From: Candidatus Sysuiplasma acidicola
GTDB taxonomy: Archaea > Thermoplasmatota > Thermoplasmata > Sysuiplasmatales > Sysuiplasmataceae
Direction: 5' to 3'
DNA: 64,000 nucleotides
Assembly: GCA_019721035.1 (NCBI GenBank)
Contig: JAHEAA010000004.1
Coordinates: 85,494 to 149,493, forward strand
Made by a program: the position numbers and the translations under genes. Position 1 is the stretch's first letter; every line of letters begins with the position of its first letter. The notes beneath the pieces are model-generated. The model saw only the letters and a program-made list of their open reading frames with translations. It had not been told where the DNA came from and did no database searches. Below are positions 1-8,654 of the stretch, in pieces.

Positions 1-1241
1 CCCCTCGCCATATGCGCGTCGACGACCTTCTTTACGGCGTATACATACGCGGCCGTCCTCATGTCAATGTTCTCCTTCTTCGAGATCGGGAGAATTCCCT
101 CGTAAGCGCTTGTCATGACTCTCTCCAGTTTCTGGTTCACTTCCTCCAGAGACCAGAAGAAGCTCTGTATGTCCTGCACCCATTCGAAGTAGCTCACGGT
201 TACTCCTCCTGCGTTTGCGAGAACGTCAGGCATGAGCAATACGCCGTTCTTGAAAAGTATCTCATCCGCTCTCGGCGTAGTCGGCCCGTTTGCTTCTTCC
301 ACAATCATCTTTGCCTTGATGGATGAGGCGTTCTTTTCTGTAATCTGGTTCTCAAGTGCCGCAGGTACAAGCATGTCAACGTCCAGCGTCAGCAGTTCCT
401 CGTTGGAAATGCTCTTTGTTCCCGGGAAGTTGATGACTGAACCTGTCTTAGCCTTGTGCGCATCTAGCTTCTGTATGTCAAGTCCGTCCTTGCTGTAGAT
501 GCCACCCTTGCTGTCGCTCACCGCAACCACCTTTGAGCCAAGACCGCTGTTGAAGAGTCTCGCGCCTATTGCTCCCGCGTTTCCGTAGCCCTGGACAGCA
601 ACGGTTGCTTTCTTTGTGTCTATGCCTGCCGTCTTCGCTGCCGCCTTTGCAACATACATCGCGCCCCTTGCGGTGGCTTCACCACGCCCCTCGGAGCCGC
701 CGACGCTCAGTGGTTTCCCGGTAACAACGCCCGGAACGGAATATCCCTTTATCATGCTGAATGTGTCCATCATCCATGCCATAGTCTGGGAATCGGTGTA
801 GACATCCGGAGCAGGTATGTCCTTCTCAGGCCCGATTATAATGCTTATCTCGGACGTGTATCTCCTAGTGAGCCTTTCGAGCTCGTTTTGGCTCAGCTTC
901 TTCGGATCGACGATTATTCCGCCCTTGGCGCCGCCAAACGGCAGATTCACAACGGCGGTTTTCCACGTCATCCATGCCGCAAGTGCCCTGACCTCGTTGA
1001 GCGTCACGTTCGGGTGATACCTTACCCCTCCCTTGCAGGGGCCGCGTGAATAGTTGTACTGCACACGGTATCCGGTAAAGACCCTCACCGTGTCATTATC
1101 CATCCTTACAGGGAAATTGACCGTGAGTTCCCTCTTTGGATGTGTCAGTATTTCCACCATGCCTGCATCCAGGTTCAGTATCTTTGCCGCTTTCTTTATC
1201 TGCGCTACTGCAATCTCAAACTGATCCAGTTGTTCAGCCAT
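1..1241 (-). CDS. gdhA: Glutamate dehydrogenase (Glu/Leu/Phe/Val dehydrogenase), 3' end cut by window edge
   Basis: Catalyses reversible NAD(P)-dependent oxidative deamination of glutamate to 2-oxoglutarate and ammonia in the cytoplasm. I translated the minus strand from ATG at 1241 (MAEQLDQFEIA) and it stays open to the window edge, giving about 413 codons. The family usually has about 415-420 residues, so only a few C-terminal residues are missing. Visible hallmarks are the glycine-rich substrate region containing GGAKGGI with the catalytic Lys, the PAPDVYTD segment, a Rossmann GYGNAGAIGA dinucleotide motif, and the ANAGGVTVSYFEW region near the C-terminus. It lies 57 bp downstream of the 61-aa gene on the same strand and may share its transcript. 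Identity is secure. Cofactor preference (NAD or NADP) cannot be read with confidence. Confidence 0.95.
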   Translation of the reverse strand, partial: MAEQLDQFEIAVAQIKKAAKILNLDAGMVEILTHPKRELTVNFPVRMDNDTVRVFTGYRVQYNYSRGPCKGGVRYHPNVTLNEVRALAAWMTWKTAVVNLPFGGAKGGIIVDPKKLSQNELERLTRRYTSEISIIIGPEKDIPAPDVYTDSQTMAWMMDTFSMIKGYSVPGVVTGKPLSVGGSEGRGEATARGAMYVAKAAAKTAGIDTKKATVAVQGYGNAGAIGARLFNSGLGSKVVAVSDSKGGIYSKDGLDIQKLDAHKAKTGSVINFPGTKSISNEELLTLDVDMLVPAALENQITEKNASSIKAKMIVEEANGPTTPRADEILFKNGVLLMPDVLANAGGVTVSYFEWVQDIQSFFWSLEEVNQKLERVMTSAYEGILPISKKENIDMRTAAYVYAVKKVVDAHMAR

Positions 1242-1298
1242 TTAATTACTTCCCGTTATTTCTGCACCACTTTGAAGTCCGACGGGTGCATTTAGCCA

Positions 1299-1484
1299 TC
1301 AAAAGCATTGCTGTGATATTTTAAGCCTATCGATGTTACTTTTGAACAGTGTCATCCATGTTTTGCCCGCGGCAGTGACGGATATCCTGATACCGTTCTG
1401 CTTTTTCGAACGGAGAACGGTAAGTCCTGGCAGAATAGTAGCGCCGATGGGATGACCGTATTGAGTGAGCCTGAGAACCATCAT
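1299..1484 (-). CDS. Small hypothetical protein, translationally coupled
   Basis: A 61-residue protein of unknown function (MMVLRLTQYGHP...). Its first ATG overlaps the stop of the upstream methyltransferase gene in a TAATG arrangement, which is the main reason to believe it is translated. It has a basic middle section (RSKKQNGIRI) and no membrane segment or cysteine motif. It sits between the SPOUT methyltransferase and gdhA on the same strand. No family was recognised. Confidence 0.45.
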   Translation of the reverse strand: MMVLRLTQYGHPIGATILPGLTVLRSKKQNGIRISVTAAGKTWMTLFKSNIDRLKISQQCF

Positions 1485-2059
1485 TACCGAGTCATCGCAC
1501 TCCAGTCCCTTTTAAGTATTTCCAGCAGGCCCGGTGTGATGATGACTTTCTCTTCCACCATCGGATAACCATAAGGCAGTTGAGTGCTGTGTACATCATC
1601 CCATTTAATCTCCACTTCTTCCGTTATTTCCAGTTCATCCAGCGAAGCACCGAGCAACAGCGCACGCGCAACAAAGACCGCGCTGTCTATGGTCATCTGT
1701 TTTTTTCCGAGATTTCTCGTTATATTTCTCTTCGGGTTGAATCTGCTTGTTATGTACTTCCTTGTTCTTCCTGATGGCCTGTCATGACCAAGTATCCCGC
1801 CGACGATGACATAGCTGTGTGTGAACAGTTCTGCTCGGGTCAGTTCCCTGTCAGCCTGATGGTCCAGTATTATGCATCCGCGGCCTCCCGTGTACTCAAC
1901 GGCGTCGCTGCCCACGGTTTTTCCCAGGGCTGCAATACTCGTCTTCATGACAGGGTTCTGAACATTCGTGTATGTGAGGTTTGGCCATATCTCTTTACAG
2001 TGTGCATACTCGGCCATGAGCCAGTCTGAATATTCTGTCTCGCAGTTCTCAATCAGCAT
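1484..2059 (-). CDS. SPOUT-fold SAM-dependent methyltransferase (DUF431/Sfm1-like)
   Basis: Resembles the archaeal and eukaryotic DUF431 family, to which yeast Sfm1 (an arginine methyltransferase of ribosomal protein S3) belongs. Family signatures visible are the N-terminal MLIENCETEYSDWLMAEY block, a central ILDH followed by a glycine-rich VGGILGHDRPSGRTRKY segment (the SAM-binding knot region), and the C-terminal RNLGKKQMTIDSAVFVA and ITPGLLEILKR blocks. A longer frame is open to a GTG at 2152. The conserved domain starts at the ATG at 2059, so I chose that start. The substrate (RNA or ribosomal protein) cannot be told from sequence. The gene heads a minus-strand group with the 61-aa gene and gdhA. 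Confidence 0.75.
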   Translation of the reverse strand: MLIENCETEYSDWLMAEYAHCKEIWPNLTYTNVQNPVMKTSIAALGKTVGSDAVEYTGGRGCIILDHQADRELTRAELFTHSYVIVGGILGHDRPSGRTRKYITSRFNPKRNITRNLGKKQMTIDSAVFVARALLLGASLDELEITEEVEIKWDDVHSTQLPYGYPMVEEKVIITPGLLEILKRDWSAMTR

Positions 2060-2323
2060 TTCAGGATACTTTCTAACTGCTCTTCGGGTGTTTCCGGAAG
2101 TCCTCCCCCGCATTACTGAGACAGCCTTCCGACTACCAGATGCGGCAGGCACAATGTCACCAGCTGCTGCGCGAGACGATATGCATAATCGGCAGGACTC
2201 GGAGTGAATGCGACGATAAAAAGGTGATTGTCAATATTGCCCGACGCACGATCCAAAAACGCGTGGAAGATGACGATTATCAACTGCTGTCACTTCTGTA
2301 AAAAAGGTTATTAATCGTATTGC

Positions 2324-3121
2324 GTGGTTGCTCTGCAGATCCTTATGAAGGCGGCACAGGAGGAGTCAAAAGCGGCTTCCCCGGACAGCATAGGCAGGGA
2401 AAAATGTTTCACGGGAATCGAAGGACTGGACAGTATACTAGGAGGCGGCATTCCGCGAAACAACACTATTCTGCTTACCGGTAACTGCGGAACAGGTAAG
2501 ACTTCCCTGTCCCTGGAATTTCTTCTTCACGGTGCCGTGAGCGGTGAAAACGGGCTCTATCTATCTGTTACCGAACCTTTCGAAAAACTCATTGCCAATA
2601 TGATACCATATGACTTTTTCCGACGTGATCTGATTAAAAGCGGGAAGATGACATTCATAGATATCTCTGCGATATACAGCAGACTCGGCTTCAAGCGGGA
2701 CAAAATGTCGCTGGAAGACGTGGACCTGCTTGTCGTCGCACTCGGGGACCTGACAAGGGAAACGAAGGCAAGACGGCTCGTCATAGACTCGATCACATCG
2801 ATAGCCTACCAGCTGGATACACAGGAGAAGCTGAGGAATCTGATGCTCGGTCTCAGCAAGATGTTATCCGGGCTGGGAACCACATCGCTTGTGATATCTG
2901 AAATGACAGCCGCAGATTCCAGCTATTCGAAATACGGAGTGGAGGAGGCCGTTGCAGACGGCGTCATACTGATGGGAAACATGGAAAGGAACGGAGACAT
3001 GCTCAGAACACTCCAGGTAATAAAGATGAGAGGAACATCACATTCCAGGGCGAAATATGTGCTTGATCTCTCGACGGCAGGCACGCTGCTTGTGCCGCTT
3101 CTGAAGGGGGGATCGGCATAA
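2324..3121 (+). CDS. KaiC/RadA-like RecA-fold ATPase with intact P-loop
   Basis: A single-domain KaiC-like ATPase of 265 residues. The KaiC opening GIEGLDSILGGGIP (about residues 31-44) is followed by Walker A GNCGTGKTS (53-61) and Walker B RLVIDSI (about 150-157). The C-terminal half shows the usual KaiC beta-strand and loop pattern with KMRGTSHS. The frame opens at GTG 2324. ATG 2345 is an alternative, and the AT-rich box at about 2300-2313 fits that later start better. It is the first of three consecutive RecA-like genes (5-bp gap, then a 4-bp overlap). The two downstream products lack a working Walker A, so this protein is probably the ATP-hydrolysing member of a hetero-oligomer. Such proteins in archaea often act in signalling to motility or surface functions, but no specific role can be assigned. 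Confidence 0.85.
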   Translation: MVALQILMKAAQEESKAASPDSIGREKCFTGIEGLDSILGGGIPRNNTILLTGNCGTGKTSLSLEFLLHGAVSGENGLYLSVTEPFEKLIANMIPYDFFRRDLIKSGKMTFIDISAIYSRLGFKRDKMSLEDVDLLVVALGDLTRETKARRLVIDSITSIAYQLDTQEKLRNLMLGLSKMLSGLGTTSLVISEMTAADSSYSKYGVEEAVADGVILMGNMERNGDMLRTLQVIKMRGTSHSRAKYVLDLSTAGTLLVPLLKGGSA

Positions 3122-3126
3122 TAGAT

Positions 3127-3684
3127 GTGTCCGTCCAGGTGGCAGGGGAGATGAAGAAACTGGAGCCCAGCACATCGACTTCCCTGGAAATAGGTACCGA
3201 AGTTTATTTCGACGCCATAAAGGGCATGCTGAATCAGCATAACAAGAATGTTCAGATCATCTATGTAGCCTCGACAGTTCCTGCGGATGCGATAATCAGC
3301 GCCATGAAGATGATAGGTGTCGACACGAGTCACGTCAGATTCATAGACTGCATCTCAAGCATGATGACGGGCCAGCGAGGGAGTCCCGAAAACGTGATAC
3401 TGATTGAGAGCCCGACAATGCTGGAGAACATCATGCTCAAGATAGAATTTGTCCGGAGGAAATCGGCCGGAAAGACTGTGCTTGTAATCGTGGACTCCAT
3501 CAACACCCTGCACATACACAACGACTGGAAGATCATGGGTGAATTCCTGCATATAATGGTCAACGGCCTGCGCTCCAGGGGCGCAATGGTACTCATGCTC
3601 AGCATAAACGAGCAACAGACGCAGGAAGTGAGCACACTGCTCGGACTCGTGAGCGACAAGACAATCAGGTTCGGAGGAGAATGA
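3127..3684 (+). CDS. KaiC-like RecA-fold protein lacking Walker A
   Basis: A 185-residue protein starting at GTG 3127, 5 bp after the first KaiC-like gene. It has the RecA-like alternation of strands and helices. A Walker-B-like strand VLVIVDSINTL is at about residues 119-129, followed by a VNGLRSRGAMVLMLSINE strand typical of KaiC/Rad55 proteins. No GxxGxGK(S/T) motif exists anywhere, so ATP hydrolysis is unlikely. An in-frame ATG 10 codons later (MKKLEP) is an alternative start. Its operon position between two KaiC paralogues suggests a structural or regulatory subunit. It was identified from fold pattern and context, so family confidence is moderate. Confidence 0.65.
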   Translation: MSVQVAGEMKKLEPSTSTSLEIGTEVYFDAIKGMLNQHNKNVQIIYVASTVPADAIISAMKMIGVDTSHVRFIDCISSMMTGQRGSPENVILIESPTMLENIMLKIEFVRRKSAGKTVLVIVDSINTLHIHNDWKIMGEFLHIMVNGLRSRGAMVLMLSINEQQTQEVSTLLGLVSDKTIRFGGE

Positions 3685-4406
3685 TGCCTGTCACTTCAGG
3701 AATAAGACACCTCGATGCAGCCCTCGGGGGAGGATTCGCGGACGGGACGTTGTGCGCAATAGTGGGTGACACCGGCTCGGGACTCGGAGTGCTTGCCAAA
3801 CAGTTTGCCTCGGTAGGCGACGAGAAAAGTTACTATTTTTCCACAATAGACAGCAGGGATGAAGTCCTTTCCACAATAACACGCTTCGGCTGGCGGACGG
3901 ATCTGGAGATTGTCGATATAGGTGACAAGTACTACGATTCCGTACTCCTCAAAAGGCTGGAAGTCACGCGGTACAGGCAGGAAGGCATAAAGGTCATGGA
4001 CGTCTTTGAAAGCCCTACGGAGGGCGAAAGGCCTTTTAACTTTCTCACATTCCTGACGCATGAGATTTTCAAGATAAAACCTCCCTTCAGAATCACGATA
4101 GACTCGCTGGATTTCTTCCTCGACAACTACGGCGTCGAGGATGTTCTCGGTGCACTCAGGACGCTGAAGGCATACAACAAGCGAAGCAGGGGCACTTTGC
4201 TGGTAACGATGACAAAAAACGTATTTGATACACGCACCCAGAATTCGATATATGCCTTATGTGACACGATGCTTGAACTCGACAGAGAACGCGTAGGCAA
4301 AAAATTCGAAAACAGTCTTATCGTAAGCAAGGTGAAGAGTTTTCCGGAAAGGACAAAGATACTGCAGTATTCAATAACTGCAGACGGTTTCACTCTTTTC
4401 GAATGA
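3681..4406 (+). CDS. KaiC-like ATPase paralogue with degenerate P-loop
   Basis: A 241-residue protein whose ATG overlaps the stop of the preceding gene (ATGATG at 3681-3686). The KaiC opening SGIRHLDAALGGGFADG is clear. The Walker A position reads GDTGSGLGV (residues 29-37), with the essential Lys replaced by Leu and the following Ser/Thr by Gly. A Walker-B-like ITIDSLDFFLD follows in the second half. It likely binds nucleotide weakly or not at all and may partner the first gene of the operon. It converges with the RDD gene on the opposite strand, 3 bp away. Confidence 0.7.
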   Translation: MMPVTSGIRHLDAALGGGFADGTLCAIVGDTGSGLGVLAKQFASVGDEKSYYFSTIDSRDEVLSTITRFGWRTDLEIVDIGDKYYDSVLLKRLEVTRYRQEGIKVMDVFESPTEGERPFNFLTFLTHEIFKIKPPFRITIDSLDFFLDNYGVEDVLGALRTLKAYNKRSRGTLLVTMTKNVFDTRTQNSIYALCDTMLELDRERVGKKFENSLIVSKVKSFPERTKILQYSITADGFTLFE

Positions 4407-4409
4407 GCA

Positions 4410-4913
4410 TCATTCGTAGCTTCTCACGTGCCTGAGTCTCACTTTAATCAGCGAGCTGGCAGGATGGGTGGAAACCACCGTGGTGCCGAATACCCTGTCT
4501 GTGAATCTCTGTCTCGGATCCCCATAGGTGAAGAGCCCGAGAATGACATCCAGCGGCAGCAGTATGTACCAGAAAAGTTTGGCAATATTGCGGAAGACCG
4601 CTTCATGCAGATTCAACTCTCCTTTCTGTGAAGATACGCGCAATGCCATGATTTTCTTGCCTAGCGTGTATCCATAGAAGTACTCTGAAGAGGTTGAATA
4701 AATGAACCAGCAGATGCCGGACGCTATACCAACAAAAAGCTCAAAGTAGAGTTTCCCGAAGCCAAAAGTCATGCCGACTGCCCAGACTGGAACAAAAACA
4801 GTCAATGTATCGATAAGTCCCGCAGCCGCTCTCTTGATCCAGTGCGAGCGCAAAATGCTGTTCCTGAAAAGCATTTCAATGGCTATTGGCATTCCACATC
4901 CCTGCATCTTCAA
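4410..4913 (-). CDS. RDD family membrane protein
   Basis: A small polytopic membrane protein of the RDD family. The sequence shows the characteristic RAAAGLIDTL arginine and aspartate pair in the first hydrophobic segment, the GYTLGKKIMALRV loop, a third segment with PLDVILGLFTYG, and the terminal QRFTDRVFGTTVV block. Three to four membrane segments are visible. The frame opens at TTG 4913, and ATGs at 4907 and 4892 are equally possible starts. RDD proteins are generally of unknown transport or stress function. It is encoded alone, convergent with the KaiC-like operon. Confidence 0.8.
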   Translation of the reverse strand: MKMQGCGMPIAIEMLFRNSILRSHWIKRAAAGLIDTLTVFVPVWAVGMTFGFGKLYFELFVGIASGICWFIYSTSSEYFYGYTLGKKIMALRVSSQKGELNLHEAVFRNIAKLFWYILLPLDVILGLFTYGDPRQRFTDRVFGTTVVSTHPASSLIKVRLRHVRSYE

Positions 4914-5132
4914 CGATTATCGCAGATATAATGCTATCGGAAGTGTCTGACGATTGTCTGCTGTCATGGCACTCAACCGATCTCCGGTGTAACGCACTCT
5001 GCATGCCGTCGGATGCGTGCAAACCCTGCTGGTGAGATCGGCTTACTGTATTGCGCAAAATTGAGAAACACCGGGCGCCAATCTTCGGAGTGCCGAAGCT
5101 GTTATGTAGACAACCGCTATATTCACAAGTTC

Positions 5133-5609
5133 ATGGTCACACTGCTGCCGTTGAGTCCCGCCGAGTTCGATGACTATCTGAATGACAGCATCAGAAATTA
5201 CGCCGCCGAGAAAGTCAGGGCCGGCACATGGACTGAGGCCGGTGCAGATGTGCTTTCTAAAGAAGCGTTCGACCAGCTTCTGCCGCAGGGTCTTGACACC
5301 GAACATCAGCATCTCTATTCCATCGTCGACGAAGCCAGCCGGAACAAGGTAGGCATGGTCTGGATCGGTGTCAAAGACAGGAGTCCCGTGCCAGGTGCCT
5401 GGATTTGGGACATCATTATCTACGAACAATACAGGCGCAGGGGATACGCGACCGAAACACTGCAAGCTCTTGACCGCCTCCTGCAAACGATGAATATCGA
5501 CAGTCTGTCGCTTCATGTCTTTGGCCACAACGCAGGTGCATTGAGTCTGTATGAGAAGAACGGTTTCCGGCCGACTGACATCACGATGACAAAAAAAATT
5601 GGCCGATGA
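5133..5609 (+). CDS. GNAT family N-acetyltransferase
   Basis: Predicted to transfer an acetyl group from acetyl-CoA to an unidentified amine. The acetyl-CoA pyrophosphate-binding motif A is visible as YRRRGYATETL, preceded by the beta-strand AWIWDIII. The usual C-terminal block GHNAGALSLYEKNGF follows. The frame is open from 5013, but the first 40 residues look unlike protein of this family. The ATG at 5133 (MVTLLPLSPAEFDDYL) gives a normal 158-residue GNAT and is preferred. It is monocistronic and convergent with the ABC permease gene. The substrate cannot be predicted. Confidence 0.85.
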   Translation: MVTLLPLSPAEFDDYLNDSIRNYAAEKVRAGTWTEAGADVLSKEAFDQLLPQGLDTEHQHLYSIVDEASRNKVGMVWIGVKDRSPVPGAWIWDIIIYEQYRRRGYATETLQALDRLLQTMNIDSLSLHVFGHNAGALSLYEKNGFRPTDITMTKKIGR

Positions 5610-5710
5610 CATCCGTGGACTGCTGCAGCGGACGCTTTTCTTTCTGACCGCCATTCTCCAAGCCTGTGAGGCTCTGCAGCCCGCCGGCATTCAGCGCATG
5701 ACAAACTGCA

Positions 5711-8548
5711 TCATTCGATATATCGTATGGCGGTCGACGGTTCTATCCTGGACACAGCACGTACTGAGCTGACGACTGCCACTACGGTAAGAAGGAGGGA
5801 AATCATCACGAGCAGAATGATGCTTGAAGGTGAATATGCAAAGGCCAGTACATCGCTGAGTCTGGCTGCTATTACTTCTCCGTTTACGAGACTCATCACC
5901 ACGCCTATCACCGAACCCGAGAATGCGATGAAAACAAACTCAAGAAGAAATGATGCAGACATCATGCGCCTGGTGAATCCTATCGCCCTGAGGAGACCAA
6001 TCTGCTGTCTTCTCTCGACTACAGAGCGCATTGCTATGATGCCCAGGCCCGCGGTCCCCGCTACGAGTCCCATGGCTATGAATATCTCGGTCATTTCCAC
6101 GATGCCCTGTATGTCCATTGTGAGCTGCTGCGTAATGAGATTCAGATTGATCACGACAGGATCATAAGATATGAGCGCCCTCCTCAGGTTAATGGATGCG
6201 ACCGTAGGTGACACACCGGGTGCGAGTCTTATGAAGAGTACCGGGAATGCCTGTTTCAGCAGGCCGAGCGAAGACATGTCCGGGAGCCGGACAAAAACAC
6301 CCTGGAAACCGAATTCGTCGAGTATGCCTGCAACAATGACGCTTCTGGCGCTGTGATTTGCGCCGTAAATTGTCAGCTCACTTCCCAGGGCTGCTTTTAC
6401 CGGTGCCGGTGTGCCTGTCCCGAAATTGCCTTTTGTAATGCCGGCCAGCGTCATGTCGATGATGGCAAGCGAACTGTTGTTTCTGACCGCACTCCAAACG
6501 GCGCCTGGTGAAGGGAAACGCGGCAGGTAGCTGTAAAACTGATACCTGTTATGCGAGGCAAAACCGCCGTTCTCACTGCCCGAAGGGATTCCCACAAGCG
6601 GATATATGAACGGTGCGGAGCCGTTCAATGTGAACGCCGTGCCTGTGTCATATATCAGGTCTGCCGCTGAGATGTATCCGGCGAGCGTGGAATTTCCAGT
6701 GACGGCAGAAGTCAGGTTTCCTCCGTTTCCGCTGTAGACCACAAAGTTGTAGCCGCCGCTCTGTTTTGCGACTGTCTGCACTGCCGCCTGGTTAATCATG
6801 CTACCGAGCACCGAAACTGAAACTATGCCGAAAATGACAAATGAAAATAATGCGAGGGACGCCGCAGTCCTGATCTTCTTCTGCGTGGGAAATGCAAGCG
6901 CCTGACGTATCGTCGGAACGATGCTTCCGCCGCTGTGTTTTCCCGGTCTTATGACTTTTAGCATCAGCGGTTCGAGCGAGAAGAAGACGAGTATTCCTCC
7001 AGTGACAAGGAAAAGGCCCGACTCTACATAGATGTAGTATGAATAGGTGAAATTGTGCGGAAACAGATTCCATGACTGCGGCAAGCCCCAAATGAGTATG
7101 AGCGCCGCTCCGGCTGCGCCCGTAAGATAACCGGCGCCCGTGGCCGATATGACGAGCCATACGGCAGAGATGGAAACAAGCGAAAGCCCCAGCATCGCTA
7201 CTTCAAGCAGTTTCAGCTGGAAACCCATGTAGATTAGCGTGACGGAAGTCAGCGCGAATACAAGAGGAACGGCGACTCTTGACACGCCTTTCACCTTACT
7301 TCCGGCGGCAGTGTTTCTACGGATGGTTTCTATCACGCTGAATCTGCTTATCCTGTAACTCGCAATGAGTATGATGACTAGCGTGGCAACCGCTCCCGCT
7401 GAAAATCCGGTAACAACGTCCGGCACAGTGACAGTGAATGAGGAAAGCAGTATGCCAGTCTCCCGCACCGGTGCGGCAAATGTGCTGCCGAACAATTCGA
7501 CAAAACCCAGCGTCATCAGGAAACCGATGCCGACACCGAGGGCAGAGCCTGCGAAGCAGGACAGAAGCGTATAGACGAATCCCTCTGAAACAAATCCTCC
7601 GGTAATCTGCCTTCTGGTTGCACCAAGCGCCCTGAGCGTACCGAGATCCCTCATTCTCTCCTCGGCAAGCATGTAGAATATGACCGCCACAAGAATCAGG
7701 CCGGTGGCCACTGCGAAGAGGCTCAGCGCCAGGTAGAGATCTGAGATGTCGCTCACCTCGGAATGAACCAGATTCAGCTGCTGCAGCAGGACAGGATATG
7801 CGGCGAGTCCCGTACCAAGCTTTCCGTTGACTGTCGAAAGCGTGCTGTTCAGCAGTTTCATCACTGCATCCGACTGCTGCGCTCCTTCCAGCACGCTGCC
7901 CGTGTTGGCAACCGCAATGAGGCTGATGCTGCCTGCGGAGCCCGTAACCACGGACGAATCGCCGAGTCTCATGAAAATATTGAATCCGGAATCGAAGTAT
8001 CCTCTGAAGTTGTCCTTCACGATGGCGTATATTGTGCCGGTGTAACTCCTGCCGTTTCCTGCGTACACTGTAAGTTTATCGCCCTGCGAGGCGTCCAGTT
8101 GCTTTGCGGCAAGCTGATCGACGAGCATCTCTCCGTGCGGGAGCCGGTTCACCGTGCTGCCGTTCACAGAAATGAAATTTCCGAGTATGCTGTTTGCCCA
8201 CCAGGGTGCCGCGCAAAAACCAAGTTCATAGTACGGCACACGTGTGGTATTATCGTAGGCGCTTACGGTCAGATAGGTCATAGGCACGAGGCCCGCGACA
8301 AGCCGGCTGCCCGAAACAGTGCTGTTGATATCATTGTATGCGCCGTAACTGAAGGGGCTGCCATAAAGCGAGTTGCCGTAGTTTGTTACGGTCTCGTCGA
8401 CATGGCCATAGCTGAGCGTGACCATGTTGCTGCTCAGCGTCAGCATGCTGCTCCTCATCACCAGCGCGCCGCTAATCATTGCCGATCCTATCATCAGGCC
8501 TGCTATTATCAGCACTGCTCTCTTTCTGTTTCCGAATGCATTACGCAT
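5711..8548 (-). CDS. ABC transporter permease, FtsX/LolC-like (MacB-type fused form)
   Basis: The membrane component of an exporter or lipoprotein-release type ABC system, 945 residues. The pattern is a duplicated FtsX architecture: an N-terminal helix, a large extracytoplasmic domain rich in N-x-S/T sequons (about residues 35-260), three membrane helices with EERMRDLGTLRALGATRRQI between, further helices, a second outer domain, and a closing three-helix FtsX block with VVERRQQIGLLRAIGFTRR. The hydrophobic frame continues without a stop upstream of ATG 8548 to about 8676 and encodes a plausible extra helix, but contains no ATG/GTG/TTG (see findings). It follows the LolD-like ATPase gene closely and forms one transporter with it. 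Confidence 0.85.
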   Translation of the reverse strand: MRNAFGNRKRAVLIIAGLMIGSAMISGALVMRSSMLTLSSNMVTLSYGHVDETVTNYGNSLYGSPFSYGAYNDINSTVSGSRLVAGLVPMTYLTVSAYDNTTRVPYYELGFCAAPWWANSILGNFISVNGSTVNRLPHGEMLVDQLAAKQLDASQGDKLTVYAGNGRSYTGTIYAIVKDNFRGYFDSGFNIFMRLGDSSVVTGSAGSISLIAVANTGSVLEGAQQSDAVMKLLNSTLSTVNGKLGTGLAAYPVLLQQLNLVHSEVSDISDLYLALSLFAVATGLILVAVIFYMLAEERMRDLGTLRALGATRRQITGGFVSEGFVYTLLSCFAGSALGVGIGFLMTLGFVELFGSTFAAPVRETGILLSSFTVTVPDVVTGFSAGAVATLVIILIASYRISRFSVIETIRRNTAAGSKVKGVSRVAVPLVFALTSVTLIYMGFQLKLLEVAMLGLSLVSISAVWLVISATGAGYLTGAAGAALILIWGLPQSWNLFPHNFTYSYYIYVESGLFLVTGGILVFFSLEPLMLKVIRPGKHSGGSIVPTIRQALAFPTQKKIRTAASLALFSFVIFGIVSVSVLGSMINQAAVQTVAKQSGGYNFVVYSGNGGNLTSAVTGNSTLAGYISAADLIYDTGTAFTLNGSAPFIYPLVGIPSGSENGGFASHNRYQFYSYLPRFPSPGAVWSAVRNNSSLAIIDMTLAGITKGNFGTGTPAPVKAALGSELTIYGANHSARSVIVAGILDEFGFQGVFVRLPDMSSLGLLKQAFPVLFIRLAPGVSPTVASINLRRALISYDPVVINLNLITQQLTMDIQGIVEMTEIFIAMGLVAGTAGLGIIAMRSVVERRQQIGLLRAIGFTRRMMSASFLLEFVFIAFSGSVIGVVMSLVNGEVIAARLSDVLAFAYSPSSIILLVMISLLLTVVAVVSSVRAVSRIEPSTAIRYIE

Positions 8549-8654
8549 GAAGAGCCTGAAGATGAATCTGTTCCGGATGATGATTCCAACCGACAGTGCA
8601 GCCAGCAGCAGAAATGCAATCGCCAGGTAAAGTGTGATGTCAATTGCCGTCGGC

